A DNA stretch of 64,000 nucleotides from Oxyruncus cristatus (GCA_013399855.1 VXAY01004755.1:1094063-1158062); one strand, 5' to 3'; shown: positions 13,481-24,968, counted from the stretch's first letter. Translations and numbers: made by a program. The notes: generated by a model not told the origin, from the sequence alone.

Positions 13481-16261
13481 ATTATTGTTATTTTTATTAT
13501 ACAACAGTTATCAATGAGGCTACCCAGGTATCATGTCTCTTTTCCCATACTAGCACCCATGATCACCAGTAGATTAAAACCCAGGCAGGTAAGTTTATTT
13601 TCTAGGTTTAGGTGGCCAGGCCAAAGTTGCAGGCGGAATTCCAGACAGATACTCCACGCTTTTTCCTGGAGCAATGCAGTGAGTCATGTTCTGTACCCGT
13701 AGGTTCACCTGCCTTTTGCCAAGTGAAATCCAGCTCCATGGAGAGGAGGACCAGCCTTTATCCAAAGGCTGTGGCAACCTCTGCTGGCAGATCCTCGATG
13801 CTACACCAGCTCAGATGCTACTAGAAGTAAGCTTGTAGTTGAGCAGACAAAAAGACATCGGAAGAGGTACATTATATTTGCTTACTCATACTTTTGTATG
13901 CATTTGCTACTCCAGAGGACTGGAATTTTTTAACTGCATGTGTATTTTTAAGGCATCATGGATTTAGATAAATTAGGGCCCTGCTCATCCAAGTATGAAC
14001 GTGTTTTTTTCCTCAGACAGCACAGCTTTTATTACCAAGCAGGTCTGTAACTGCAGTTTGCAGCTAATCTACATTTTTCCGTTTGAAGATGTGGATACAG
14101 CACAGCGAGTGTCGTCTGACAGAGCTGAGGGATGCATTTTATGCATATGATAATGTCAGTCATGCTACTATTTTTTTAATGTCTTTAAACAAAAATGTCA
14201 CACCCGTGGCTTATAGCCAACTTAATCCCACTTCTTCCAGTGGTGATATTTCATATCTGTGTAAGACAGGAACTGTTCATATCAATACGTACATTAAAGG
14301 CTCCAGGTGAGGCCAGAAGTTGTAGGAACTACAAACGTTGTCTTTTTGATCTGAGGAGTTTCAAATCTAAACAGGTTTTGGGCAGGACAGGAACAAAACG
14401 CAGGCAACTGATACATGATTCCAATTTACCTTGACTCCTATTAGTGTGCCTTACTCAGTAGGTGCACGCAGAGATGGAAAACATACAGGATAAATGAGGG
14501 CTGCATTTTATTAGAAGCTTCCATTAAATTGGCAAGAAATCAGGTGCTAGTCTTCATTTCAACTATTAACAGTAGAAACAGATTAATTGTCATCTCATCT
14601 ATGGAAAAGCCTAACAATTGCCTCCCATTCCATTTGCAACTATAGCTTGTGGTCTTCTATCCCCTTAATTGAAACACATAATAGAAAAGGTTCTACGAGG
14701 CAAGATTTCAGCCAGAATTAATTTCTCCATTTTCTCTACTGTGCAGCTTTGTGTTATTTTACCATAGGCGAAACAGCAGACCACAGCAACAAACATGCTT
14801 CAGTCTGAAGGTATCCTGAGAATTCTTGCTTAAGACACGCACTTCTGATCTGCTAAACCCCTGATTTCTGAGAAAAATCTGTGGCCACAGGACTGCCTCA
14901 GAATGAAAACCATCATGAAACCAACCTGCATGTTGTTACAAGTCAGACCTTAATGGACCAAAAATATTAGATAGAACTGTCTGTTTAATTAGACACGGAT
15001 CAAAAATGAAGAACTAAGTACTTTCCCATCATTCCCTGCAGGTTTTGAAGTTGGTATTTTTCCCCCTCTGCATACAGTTAGTTGTTTGCCTCAGGTTGAA
15101 AAGAAATGCAAGAGGGCTGTTATTAAAGTACTGATAATTTGCTGAACTCCATCTTTTGTGGAACTTGCTGAGTTAGAAAATTCCTTTTCACCTCCTCCCC
15201 CACCTCTCCTCGACTAGAATAACCCAAGAACAAATATCACATTATGGTGTTTGGTAAAAGGATCGAGTGTGTTTGCAGTTAAGTGACTACCACAAGACTG
15301 AACAAATCCTAAAGCTCAAGCCTGTCCAGCTACATGACAAGGAAAGTAAGAAAGGATTTGCTTTCTCAAAGTGGATCATAACAAAGACTCACGGTTAAGA
15401 TTTGGTGTGCTTAGTGCTTTATATTCACCAATTGACTCCTAATGTAGTTTTTTAGGAAGTTCTCCAAGCAATCAGAGCCTGAACACGTACAGGAGATAAA
15501 GAACTGCCACCACATGAGTGAGAGTCTGAGAATACAGAAACCATTATCCCTACTCATCAGCTGTTCGGTGACAAGACCTCAAGTCAGAGGTCTGCATTTG
15601 CCATTTCAGAGCTCCAGCCCTTCACAGTAAGGATTTTTATCCAGTTTTCCATGTACCATCCCAATGGAGCAAACCAGCAGGTTCTGTCCAGGCCAATGGC
15701 TCAGGTTTAAACTTGGCAGAGATGGCAGTTAGCACTTGCCCCTTCTGCAGAGATTAGTTTCCAAATTGGTACAACTCAATCCCGTACCTGTTCCTCATTA
15801 CATGGTAGCTGCCACCATTTTTCACTAGCATTAATATTCCTGTAAACCACAGAAATGAAAAAGCACAGAACCCATCCAATTATCCCCAGCAGGGACCTCA
15901 GTGCAGATAAACAGAGCCAGTGGCTCCATCAGGTGTTCTCATTAAACCTGCTGCCAAACACACATCCACAACCCCAGTCTCTTAGCTGACAAGTAGAAAT
16001 GAGATGTCAGGCAACCACAGAATCACCAGGCTTTTTGCAAGAGGGATGGACACCACTTAAACCCCGCAGAAGTATTATCAGGAAGCACAGATTTGATGTG
16101 TCTCACTGAATCTTCCCAACATGAAGCAACCATTTGCATTCCCTTCCCTCCTCAGTCCACTCGTGCAAAGGGTCTGATCTTTCTATGAATCATTGATAGA
16201 AGCTTGCTCTTGACTTAGATGAAAATGAAATAGATTTCCTTTTTACCTCTACTTGCTTGCC
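13481..16261. other. Flank beyond SPRING1, no gene seen
   Basis: AT-rich single-copy sequence lies between the CR1 fragment and the probable SPRING1 3'UTR. A distal minus-strand AATAAA at 14507-14512 could extend the SPRING1 transcript into it. No coding exon, tRNA or repeat of note was found. Confidence 0.55.
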
Positions 16262-18586
16262 TTTATTACAGATATTCCAGTAAGTGTCTCCTCTCTGCTC
16301 CACTGCATTCTTCAACCTTACATTTTGGTACAGTTGCTTTGTAATTCAAGGAAAGACATGAGAACAGGCAGTATTTTGGAACATTTTAATGATTTAACAT
16401 ATAGCACAGGTACTAGCTGAACAGCTCAACAGCCAGGGAGGGAGGATGCGGTTTCTGTCCCATTGACAGTGATCACAATGCACTTCTGATCTCATCCTGT
16501 TTTTCTAGGAGAGAAAAGGGCCAGGAATTCTCACAGACATTGTCCAAATTTGGCTGGTTCTCACGATTTCTTACAATTACTGCTTCAAGTAGTGCTATCA
16601 CCTGCTAAGGAATTAATATCAAGTTGGAAAAGAAAGCAAGAGCAGGTCATCAGTATCTTGACCTCGTCAGTCATGGTGCAAACACATGAAGTGCTGGAAT
16701 ACATCTCAGCAGGAATGGTCTGATAGACCGACCCGATGGCCTTCCCTAAGGAAAACGGTTATGGAGTGCTGGGAAGGGGCGAAGAATGTGCTTAACACTG
16801 AAAAGAGAAGCAACCTCTGCTACCCTCTGAAGACAGGATTTGACACTGCAGCCTCACACTGCGCCGCGTCTGCACGTTGCCACAGGATGGCAGCAAAGGG
16901 ATAAACTGCATAAACTGCTAATGCTGGAGCTCTTGAGCTTGTGGAAAAACAGGATTTCCAAGAGAAACTGCTGACCGAACCGTTATTTCACATGATGACT
17001 TCTGGGAAAGAACAATGAAAACGATGCAAAGGATTTTACGGTGCTACTTCTTGTTTATATCATATGCAATTGCATAGCATTCTACAGCTCTTTTGCACCA
17101 GGATACTCCACCACTGTGTTTGGGTTTGAGGTTTGCTTTTTTTTCTTTCTTGTTTCTTCCTCTGTAGATTTTTATCTACTTTTTAAAAAAAACTATTTAT
17201 TTTATGCAGTTCAAGCAAGCATACACAAACTCCACATCATGAGGATGGGGTAAAAAGAAGAGAAATGAGTCTCTTTATAGAAAAGAACAACCCAGTTCAG
17301 TCTAGTGCTTGGACTTTGCCCAGTGACTTGCAGGGGGAGCACAAATTTAGTCAGCATTTTACTGGTTCTCTTACCCATCTGTTCTGCGTGGCGTGGCCTT
17401 TAGAGAGATGGTTTAAACTGCAACTTCAGAGAGCCAGAAGAAATTGTGGGAGAACCAAGCCTGGTCTAGTTGTGATTCTGATCAGACCAAAACTCCAGAG
17501 TAGCAAGTGTGTCAAACAACAAATTAAAAGCATCCTGACTGTTCAGCTGAGCTCATGCAACAGAGTTGTCCTCAGAGGGCGTGTTCTGACATTCTCATTA
17601 CTTCCTGCACCAGGACATCATGAAACTGAAGTCCCAGAACAGCTCCACCCTTTTGCCTCCTGCACAACCAGGAGTGAAGAACATTTGAATTACCAAGTTC
17701 AAGCAAACGACTCCCCAGTGTTCCCTGTCAGCAAGGGGACCACCACAGAGCTGTTCACAAAACTAACACTCCTCTTTGAGGAAACTGTTGCAGAGTAACA
17801 AGGCAAGTATTTACAACAACCAACATCCCATCCTAGGCAGATGCCTGCTCTTCACTCGTGCTACAGGACTTTGACGGAATAACAACTCCATTGGAGTTCT
17901 GAATGCTTTAAACTCACTAAGAGGAACATAAGCACTATAGTGACAAATCCCAATACAATTCCTTTAGACTAAGGAGGAAGAAAAAACAACCAACTTTAGT
18001 CAGGATCTAAAACACCCTTCCTAGCTGACATAGCAAAACGGGGACTGAAAGGCATCAACAACTAGCTATGCAAAGCATCAATACTTTCAGCTAGTAATCC
18101 ATATAAAATGAATAAATAATTCATAATTACAATGTGGTGTACACCGTGCATGTCAAGAGGGGTTCCAGAGAGAGAAGCAAAGCGTGCTTTCCTCTCTAAA
18201 AGCAGAAATCCTCCAATTATTACTGTCTCTCTGGAAAGTCTCTGGGCTGCAGAGACACAACTGAACCTCCATTTACAGCTGCAAAGCCACATCAGATATT
18301 TTTCCCACAGTGTTTTACAGCCTAGATCCTAAAATAAAGAGGAAATGCTCCAAGAACGCCCTGGTACTGTAGCACAGTACTGGCACAGGTGCATCACAAA
18401 GCGAAGAAAGCAAGATTCAGTCCCAGAGAACTGGAGCTCCTTGCTCACTCTGACACCTCTGGCTTTGCCCCCACACCCAACACAAGCCATCTACACTGAG
18501 GCTCTTGAAAAGCAACAGCTGGGGATCTTGTTCCTTTGGCTTCCAGTCTCCAGTTCCTTCCCTGTGTCGCTCAGATCACCCAGCTT
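16262..18586 (-). other. SPRING1: Probable SPRING1 3'UTR, end uncertain
   Basis: Reading down from the SPRING1 stop on the minus strand, the first AATAAA signals are at 17196-17201, 16262-16267 (AATAAAGG) and 14507-14512. They would give 3'UTRs of about 1.4, 2.3 or 4.1 kb. I chose the middle one as a working boundary only; no transcript evidence is available. The interval is AT-rich and has no recognisable coding exon. A 177-codon plus-strand ORF at 17265-17798 is antisense to it and is discussed in the findings. Confidence 0.5.
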
Positions 18587-18670
18587 TCAAACAGGCAGGA
18601 GCTCGGGGGGATATTCACCATAGCAGTATTTGGCTATCGGGTCTCTGTAGGTGTTCTCATGCTGCACGCT
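18587..18670 (-). CDS. SPRING1: SPRING1 coding exon 5 with stop
   Basis: This exon encodes residues 179-205, beginning [11 protein letters not shown] after a CTGACAG acceptor, including the last cysteine (194, YCYGE), and ending PELLPV before TGA at 18587-18589. The C-terminal residues match the length of the vertebrate family. The 3'UTR continues toward lower coordinates. Confidence 0.95.
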   Translation of the reverse strand, partial: SVQHENTYRDPIAKYCYGEYPPELLPV

Positions 18671-21600
18671 CTGTCAGGGAGAGGAGGAGAAGCTGTGACC
18701 ACACACACACCCACATCCCTTCACCCAGCGCCAAAACCCACAGCACTGATTGCCCAAGTTCTTCTACATACTGGTGTATCACACCAGTTGGAGTCAGACA
18801 ACTCTGTATTCCCCAACAGTCGATAAATTACAGCACTTTAACGCTGAACCATACCCAGAACTCCTTTTCAAGGAGACTACACAAGTAAGTGGGGATAGAT
18901 GCAATAAATATATATATATATATGCTTAGGCAGTATCACCAAATGTCCTAAGCAAGCAAGGCACAATAAAGTTGGTACTTGAGATGTATGCATTTTTCTT
19001 GATAAAGCTAGAGTTCAGATACCATGGTTGAAAACCCCCCAAAACCAGCTTTGGAGACATTTGGAACTACATCCTTTGTTTGCAGTCCATCCCAATTGCT
19101 ACATTAAATACTCAAGCTGCATAAAATCACCAGCAGCACTTTCTACGAGGGCCAGTGCTTGCTTAAACCAGAATTAATTCTAAATAAAATCACATGGGTA
19201 ACAGAAGTTCACCTCTGTTCTTAAAAAAATCAAAAAAATATTACAACATACTTTTTCAGTTTCTATGCAGATGATGGTGAGCATATGGTAATCTGCAACT
19301 GTACCATAAAATAAATAGCATTTTGAAGCTACTGGGGACAGCTCTCACTGTTCTCATCCTTACTAGATCTCCCTCAGAACTCATCCAAGATCTCCTCTGG
19401 TCGTTGAACTCAGACTGGTTTTAGTTAGGCACCTCTTCTCTAAAGAGAGCGTGCAACTCGTCCTGCTCTAAACGTGCATTTTGGCTGCAGACGAGCTCCC
19501 AGCCACAGCTCCAGCACTTATGAACACACCTGTACACATGCAAGCACAACACACGGGACCAAACTCATTTTTCAGGGGCACTTTTCTGGGCCCTGGACAC
19601 GTCCTTGTGCCCTACCTGTGACGAAGTCCTACATTTGGCCAGACACAGCTCAAAGTGATCCTCCACTGCCATGAAGAGGTTTTGGAAAGCAATAGCTGCC
19701 CGGTTCAGGAAACGCTCCAGGAGATGTTGCTAAAGCAGCCAGCAAAAAAAGACAAAACAATGCTGTCATTCAACAAGGAGTAACCAAAGCCCACCCTCAC
19801 CCTAAACAACTCAGGTATCAGAGGAATAGTAAGCAACTCCACTTAGGATTTCTAGCAAGCACTGAAAGGCTAATCCCTCACAAGCTCCAGCAGTAGGAAG
19901 AGAACCTAGAGAAGCTCACAGGATACAGGGGAGTGCCAATTACAACACTGGAATAGCTTTTTCTGCAATAATTTCCCTCCAGCAAATGCAACTGCCCTGA
20001 AGCTGAAACACTTTGCAAGGCTCCCAGTATTTCCCCTCGGAGGTGGGAAGGATGAATTTTGTTAAAGCTTTATTTACAGCTTGCCAGATGGTCCCTGCAG
20101 GCTTTCCTCATCCTTCCAAGAAAAGGAGCCGTCCCCTCTAAGGGAAAAGCTCCTCACCAAGCAGCACTTTTAGGCACAGAGGAACCTGCAGAGCAGGAGG
20201 AGGTCCTTTCACCTTGCTGGGCTGGAGGCAGCAGGACACGCAGTACTCGTAGACGCTGCAGCAGCCGTTGGGAAGGCAGCTCTCACAGCTGAACAGCTTC
20301 GTGCTGGGCACGTGCACATCACAGCAGCCATTCACCAGCAGGTCCTTCCTCTCACAGATGTACCCTGGCAACAACAGCAGGAGTAACAACTGGCAAGACA
20401 TACTCCTTTAATCCACAGTAAGAATCACGTTACTTAAGAACAGGTTTATTTGTCATTTAGTAGGTTATGATACCCCTCTGTCTGGCAGTAGCAATTCTTT
20501 GCAATGACACTTGGACATTTCAGACAGCCTGGTGTTATCTGCACCTACTCTAATGTAGGTGCATAATGTACACCTATTATGTACCTACTCTAATATGTGC
20601 TGTATGCACAGTATGAGTGTTTAAATGCAAAATTTTTAAGTCCTGATTTCTTCTGGGCATAATTCCCTGTTGCAAAACGGGAAGGGGATTGGTGATGATT
20701 GTACTGGAGAAAAACCTGTGACACGTGTTCTTTCAGCAGGTCTGTGTCTGGATAACACTCCTTACAGTTCAATATGAAGGGACTTAGATGTATCCATGCA
20801 GGATAGCTATAATATTCGCTGTTGAGTGGGGAACCATCAGTAGTACAGAACCACGTGTATGTCCTTATGGAAACTCCTACCACAGTGTTAGACTGTGAGG
20901 AAGAGCTGTAATTTTTGGAGACCTCCAGAATTGGCACCAAGCATAATTCAGGCAGTGCCAAATTTAACCCTGATGCAAATCACAAAAAAGATGTGGTGGG
21001 TTTTCTACAGCCTTGATTTCTGGTCAAGAAAGATCCAGTGCCTGAGCAACAAGCACAGTGGGGAAGCACCAGTGTAGGGCAAGAAAGGATCTTTGACTTT
21101 TAACACTTAAAACAAGTGGTTAATATCCTTGGGTTTTCAGGGTCTGATGAGCTTGTTAACTGTGACTGAGCACTGATTACACGTGTCCTGAGCTGCCTCC
21201 CTACAAGGCCAGTAGGGTTTCCTCAATTACTCTCCCTAACACCTCTGACAGTAGGCACACACTGCAGGGAGACACCAACAGCTCTACAAGCAGTCGCAGT
21301 AAATGAGCAGGACTCAGTGTGTGTGTTCTGGGCAAAGATAAGTGGAATTCTTTGACTCTGAGGTGGCCCTGGGAACAGCACAGGCACACGCAGACAGCCC
21401 TGTGCCTTAGCTGAGCCTGCACAGAACCAAACCAGCAGTGTGTGCAGCCACAGGGAAATTCATCCAGCCAGGGGAGAAAACGCCAGTGGCTGAGTAAAAA
21501 AAAAAGCCTTAATAAAGAGCAGTTGTTACTTGGAAGTGCCACTGACAGACAGGCAAAGCAGCGTTCAGCACTGCCACGTGCAGAATAAAGTCTTAGTATC

Positions 21601-22545
21601 AAATATACCCAGTTCGTCTGTAATCAGGAGCTTCCCCTGCACAGAATTCCTGCACTGGTTACTCAGCTGGCTGCTGTTTCCCAGGTTGAACTTCACCTTC
21701 CACAGGATGGGCTGCTCGTGCTCCTGTACTTGGAGGAGATTCCGATCTCTCACCATCCTCTCTTCCTGCAAGGAAAGACAGTCATGCAACCCAACATGCG
21801 AGTTTCTTCTGCCACTTCAATCCACATGCTCCTCCCACAATTAGAAATGCCTCACAGTTGTAAACTCCACAGCACAGCAAACTCCAGCACCAGTGGAGTA
21901 ACCAACATACTACTTGTAGTAGCTTGTTTTGTGCAACACATAGGAAGATACACAACCCAATGGGGCGTGTAAATTCACCAAGGGATCAGCCAACACAGCT
22001 GAACTTGGTCACTGCAACCACAGAAGTGGTATAAAGTAGTTTAAATAACCACAGCTGCACATATTTCTCTTTGGTGAGTGCTTTGCTGGTGGAAATAGCG
22101 CTCAGAAGAGATACAGCAACAATAATCGACAACAACAACACTGTACAACAAACATCAACAAACAACACTACAACAAGCAACAGCACGCAACAGTACAACA
22201 ATACAACAAACAACAGTCCCTTTTCTTTTTCCAGTTCTGGTTCAAAACACTGTTGCTGTCAAACACAGTACCAGGCGTTATAAACTCCTGTGTGTATTTA
22301 ATAATTACGATGTAGCTCTTACAGCAACATAACTCAGGAGATCAGTGTCAGCAGCCTTAAAACCACGGCGCCCGTGGTCTAAGGGACGTTGTACCCCCCC
22401 AGCCGCTGCGGGGCCCGGCCCGCCGCTCACTCACCTGCTTGAAGGTGCTGGTGATGAAGTAAACGAGCGAGAGCCCGAACACGAGGCCGAGGACCCAGCG
22501 CTTCCTGAGCAGCCGCCGCCAGAGCACGGCCCCGCAGGGCACCAT
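18587..22545 (-). CDS. SPRING1: SPRING1 (C12orf49), SREBP-regulating Golgi protein, complete, five coding exons
   Basis: Coding exons on the minus strand are 22435-22545, 21609-21765, 20213-20364, 19616-19729 and 18587-18670. They total 618 nt, or 205 residues plus TGA, the length I remember for the human protein. All four introns are GT-AG with matching phases (0, 1, 0, 0). Residues 10-16 are basic (RRLLRKR), and one hydrophobic segment at about 17-35 follows, giving a type II signal anchor. N67-S-S is a glycosylation sequon. A cysteine-rich lumenal domain spans about 75-194 (Cys 75, 93, 103, 104, 116, 119, 124, 125, 131, 134, 135, 169, 173, 194). From family knowledge, SPRING acts in the Golgi, binds and licenses site-1 protease (MBTPS1), and so supports SREBP cleavage and sterol-gene transcription. 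It is head to head with RNFT2. The ATG sits in a strong Kozak context (GCCATGG). Confidence 0.97.
18671..19615 (-). other. SPRING1 intron 4
   Basis: The intron is 945 bases with GT-AG ends. It includes an (AT)n run at about 18905-18924 and otherwise plain sequence. Confidence 0.9.
19616..19729 (-). CDS. SPRING1: SPRING1 coding exon 4
   Basis: This exon encodes residues 141-178, beginning [12 protein letters not shown] and ending KCRTSSQ, exactly 38 codons with phase 0 at both ends. The acceptor is TTTAG and the donor CAG|GTAGGG. The segment is the most conserved stretch of the protein: an amphipathic helix-like [13 protein letters not shown], then [12 protein letters not shown] with two cysteines (169, 173). 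Confidence 0.96.
20213..20364 (-). CDS. SPRING1: SPRING1 coding exon 3 (cysteine-rich core)
   Basis: This exon encodes residues 90-140 and holds ten of the fourteen lumenal cysteines, including NGCC at 101-104, NGCC at 122-125 and YCVSCC at 130-135. The acceptor is TTGCCAG and the donor AAG|GTGAAA, phase 0. Residue 115 is Ser in LFSCES, where I remember a Cys-Cys pair in human (see findings). Confidence 0.96.
20365..21608 (-). other. SPRING1 intron 2
   Basis: The intron is 1.24 kb with GT-AG ends and no repeat family recognised. It contains a 123-codon minus-strand frame at 20590-20961 of balanced composition that matches nothing I know, and a short self-complementary TAGGTGCA/TGCACCTA pair around 20535-20590. 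Confidence 0.8.
21609..21765 (-). CDS. SPRING1: SPRING1 coding exon 2
   Basis: This exon encodes residues 38-89 plus one base of codon 90. It begins EERMVRDRN after a TGCAG acceptor and ends ITDELG at a GTATAT donor, phase 1. It carries the conserved [11 protein letters not shown] segment with the N67 glycosylation sequon and Cys75 of the NQCRNS motif. Confidence 0.96.
22112..22216 (+). repeat. Degenerate (CAA)n microsatellite in SPRING1 intron 1
   Basis: About 105 bases consist of CAA/ACA triplets with interruptions (CAACAACAACA, then ACAACAAACAACA). Frames through it are Asn/Thr/Gln- or Val-rich and are not genes. Confidence 0.9.
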
Positions 22546-22662
22546 GGCGGGCCCGGGGGCTCAGCTCCGGCGGGGACAGCCCGGCACCCGCATCCCCGGC
22601 GGGCCGGGAGGGAGCGGCGGCCCCGGGAGCGGCGGCCCCGGCGCGGCCCGAGCGCTTCCGCC
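22345..22662. promoter_or_regulatory. CpG island, SPRING1 promoter and probable shared SPRING1/RNFT2 promoter
   Basis: The block is very GC-rich with many CpG dinucleotides. It covers SPRING1 exon 1 and about 117 bases upstream of its ATG before the assembly gap starts at 22663. No TATA box is seen; GC-box-like GGGCGG/GGCGGG variants occur. In human, SPRING1 and RNFT2 start within a few hundred bases of each other in opposite directions (from memory). If that holds here, the RNFT2 start lies in or just beyond the gap. Confidence 0.75.
22435..22545 (-). CDS. SPRING1: SPRING1 coding exon 1
   Basis: This exon encodes residues 1-37: a short N-terminal tail, the basic RRLLRKR patch and the single membrane anchor, ending in STFKQ. 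The donor is CAG|GTGAGT (reverse complement of plus 22434 downward), phase 0. It lies in a CpG-dense block with no visible TATA box. The membrane-proximal part matches my memory of vertebrate SPRING1 closely. The first eight residues (MVPCGAVL) are the most divergent. Confidence 0.96.
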
Positions 22663-23019
22663 NNNNNNNNNNNNNNNNNNNNNNNNNNNNNNNNNNNNNN
22701 NNNNNNNNNNNNNNNNNNNNNNNNNNNNNNNNNNNNNNNNNNNNNNNNNNNNNNNNNNNNNNNNNNNNNNNNNNNNNNNNNNNNNNNNNNNNNNNNNNNN
22801 NNNNNNNNNNNNNNNNNNNNNNNNNNNNNNNNNNNNNNNNNNNNNNNNNNNNNNNNNNNNNNNNNNNNNNNNNNNNNNNNNNNNNNNNNNNNNNNNNNNN
22901 NNNNNNNNNNNNNNNNNNNNNNNNNNNNNNNNNNNNNNNNNNNNNNNNNNNNNNNNNNNNNNNNNNNNNNNNNNNNNNNNNNNNNNNNNNNNNNNNNNNN
23001 NNNNNNNNNNNNNNNNNNN
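22663..23019. other. Assembly gap, 357 N
   Basis: The gap runs from the GC-rich SPRING1 promoter on its left to a TA-rich satellite on its right, both typical causes of assembly failure. It probably removes the RNFT2 first exon. Open frames reported across it are artefacts of unknown bases. Confidence 0.99.
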
Positions 23020-23500
23020 TATATATGTCTGTATATAAGTATGTGTAATATATATGTATAGTATGTATATATATAATAAATATATAAATGTAATATATAC
23101 ATATATATACATACATATAATATATGTGTATATACTATATACATAATATATATACATATATGTATATATAAATGCATATAACATGTATGTGTATGTTTAT
23201 AATATATATGTGTAATATAATATGTAGTGTATATATGTAAGTATATATATGTATATAAGCACATATGTATACATTTATGTGTATGAAACTGTACTTATGT
23301 GTGTTTGTATGTTTATATATACATATGTGTGTACATACAAGTGTATATATATACATCTAGGTTTATATATAGATATGGAGATATATAGATAGATGTATAG
23401 TTGTATATATATGTATAAATATAGATATAGATGTATAAATATAAACTGTGATATATATGTGTGATACACATTCTAAGACATATGTGTGTGTATATACTCT
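23020..23500. repeat. TA/TATG-rich degenerate microsatellite
   Basis: Nearly 480 bases of alternating TATA, TATG and TGTA words with drifting register follow the gap directly and end at TATATACTCTCTG. The tract is low complexity and the long Tyr/Ile/His-rich frames in it are not genes. It probably extends into the gap. Confidence 0.9.
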
Positions 23501-24195
23501 CTGTGCTGTGGTGAAAATGACCCTGTGCATGTGCTTCTTGCAGATGTGCTGTGTGCACTGGCAGCCAGGGGCATTGCAGTCATCCCGCTTGAGGGACTTG
23601 TGATGAGTTTGAAATCTGGACCAACTTGGACTATGTGTGAGCTGTCTGCACCCTCTTGACCTTCCGGCTCTTCCACGGTGGGATCTGGCACCTCTGGATA
23701 AGGCTGTTGTTCAGGTACTGTTAAAAAATGTCCAAGTGCAGCTAGATGAAAACCCCTAGTCTGGAAAAAGCAGGACCAGTCAGTACTGCAGCTGAGTCCC
23801 TTTTGGAACAAAGGCCATTTGGATCTGATAAAACCTGTAGGCCTCTGGGCAGAACAGACCTTTACATCTTATGACATTCTGCACCTTCAGTACTTGGCAT
23901 TCATGTCACTGTCCCCTTCATGGCTGATGCCAAAAGAGAAAGTGTCTCCCCAGGGAGCTGGATGTCCTTGTGAAGAGTGATTTCACTCTGCATCACGGTC
24001 GAGACTTCTAATGGTCTAGAAGGGCGTGAAGGATTTTCCCAGTGCCAGAGTTACCTCTACGGCAGCTCTGGCTCTCAGCTTGTAGCATGGGAAGATGGAC
24101 AGATGTTTTTGATAAGCAGTGACCTCAAAGTTGTTCCCAGGCAGGACAGCTCTGCCTGCGTGGGCCAACCTGTCTTGGCCTGTTCATCATACCTT

Positions 24196-24412
24196 AATTG
24201 CTGTTTTGGTTAAAAAAGAATATAGCATTATATATCCAGTCGACAGAGATATTGTCAGGGTAGGATTTCTGCAGGGAAAGCATATAAAAGATTACTGGAA
24301 TACTAAATGTTGTTACCTCAAATGCAGGTTGTAACAGCTGGAAAAAAACCATAAATCTATTTTTTACGTACAAAACTTGCAGATCCTTATAAAAAGAATT
24401 TAGACCGTGAAA
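24196..24412 (+). repeat. Duplicated ~215-bp element, copy A (upstream of RNFT2 exon 1)
   Basis: It starts TTGCTGTTTTGGTTAAAAAA and ends ATCCTTATAAAAAGAATTTA then GACC. Long identical blocks are shared in order with copy B at 25316-25529, and several small indels separate them. No coding potential is visible. Homology stops sharply at both ends, as for two copies of one interspersed element or a local duplication. Confidence 0.88.
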
Positions 24413-24968
24413 ATGCAACACAAGCTGAAACGCGTAGCAAGAGATTAAAAAACTACTGGGAGTTGCAAGGTAAAAAAATTTGTAGTTAGGAGAGTCATTT
24501 AGATGAATATTGTCATGACCTGGTTATATTTTTTCATCGAAGATGTTTATACATTTGCCTTTTTCCTCCCTCTCAGTTTGACAAACCAAGTTCCTGCAGA
24601 AGAGGAGGAAGGCCTTTCATTCCCCAAGAGTGATGAGTGGCGTGTCACTTCAGGAGCCACCCTGTTAGATGTCCTCAAGGTCTTTCCCGGGACAGCTGAA
24701 CGCTCCTTGTGACTGCCCTGTCCTGCCAAAGGGGACCTGACTGGGTGCTGCCCTGCCGGGAGACCTGTGTGCCTGTGCTTCCACTTGCCACTTCAGAGTC
24801 GTTCCTGTGCTGAGAAACAACTGAGAAACAACTGGCTGAAGAAGGGGCTGTGCCACAGAGGGAGGTGCTTTGTGCCAGCCATGTGCCCAGCTGGGTGGCA
24901 CCCGCAGCCCCCTGACCCCGTGGGCCCGTCTCAGTAGCCACCCTGGGATCTGCTGCCCCGCGCCGTTG

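Noticed and set aside
22345..23264. Long ORFs spanning the first N gap on both strands
   Set aside because: Most codons are unknown bases and the rest is either SPRING1 promoter or TA satellite.
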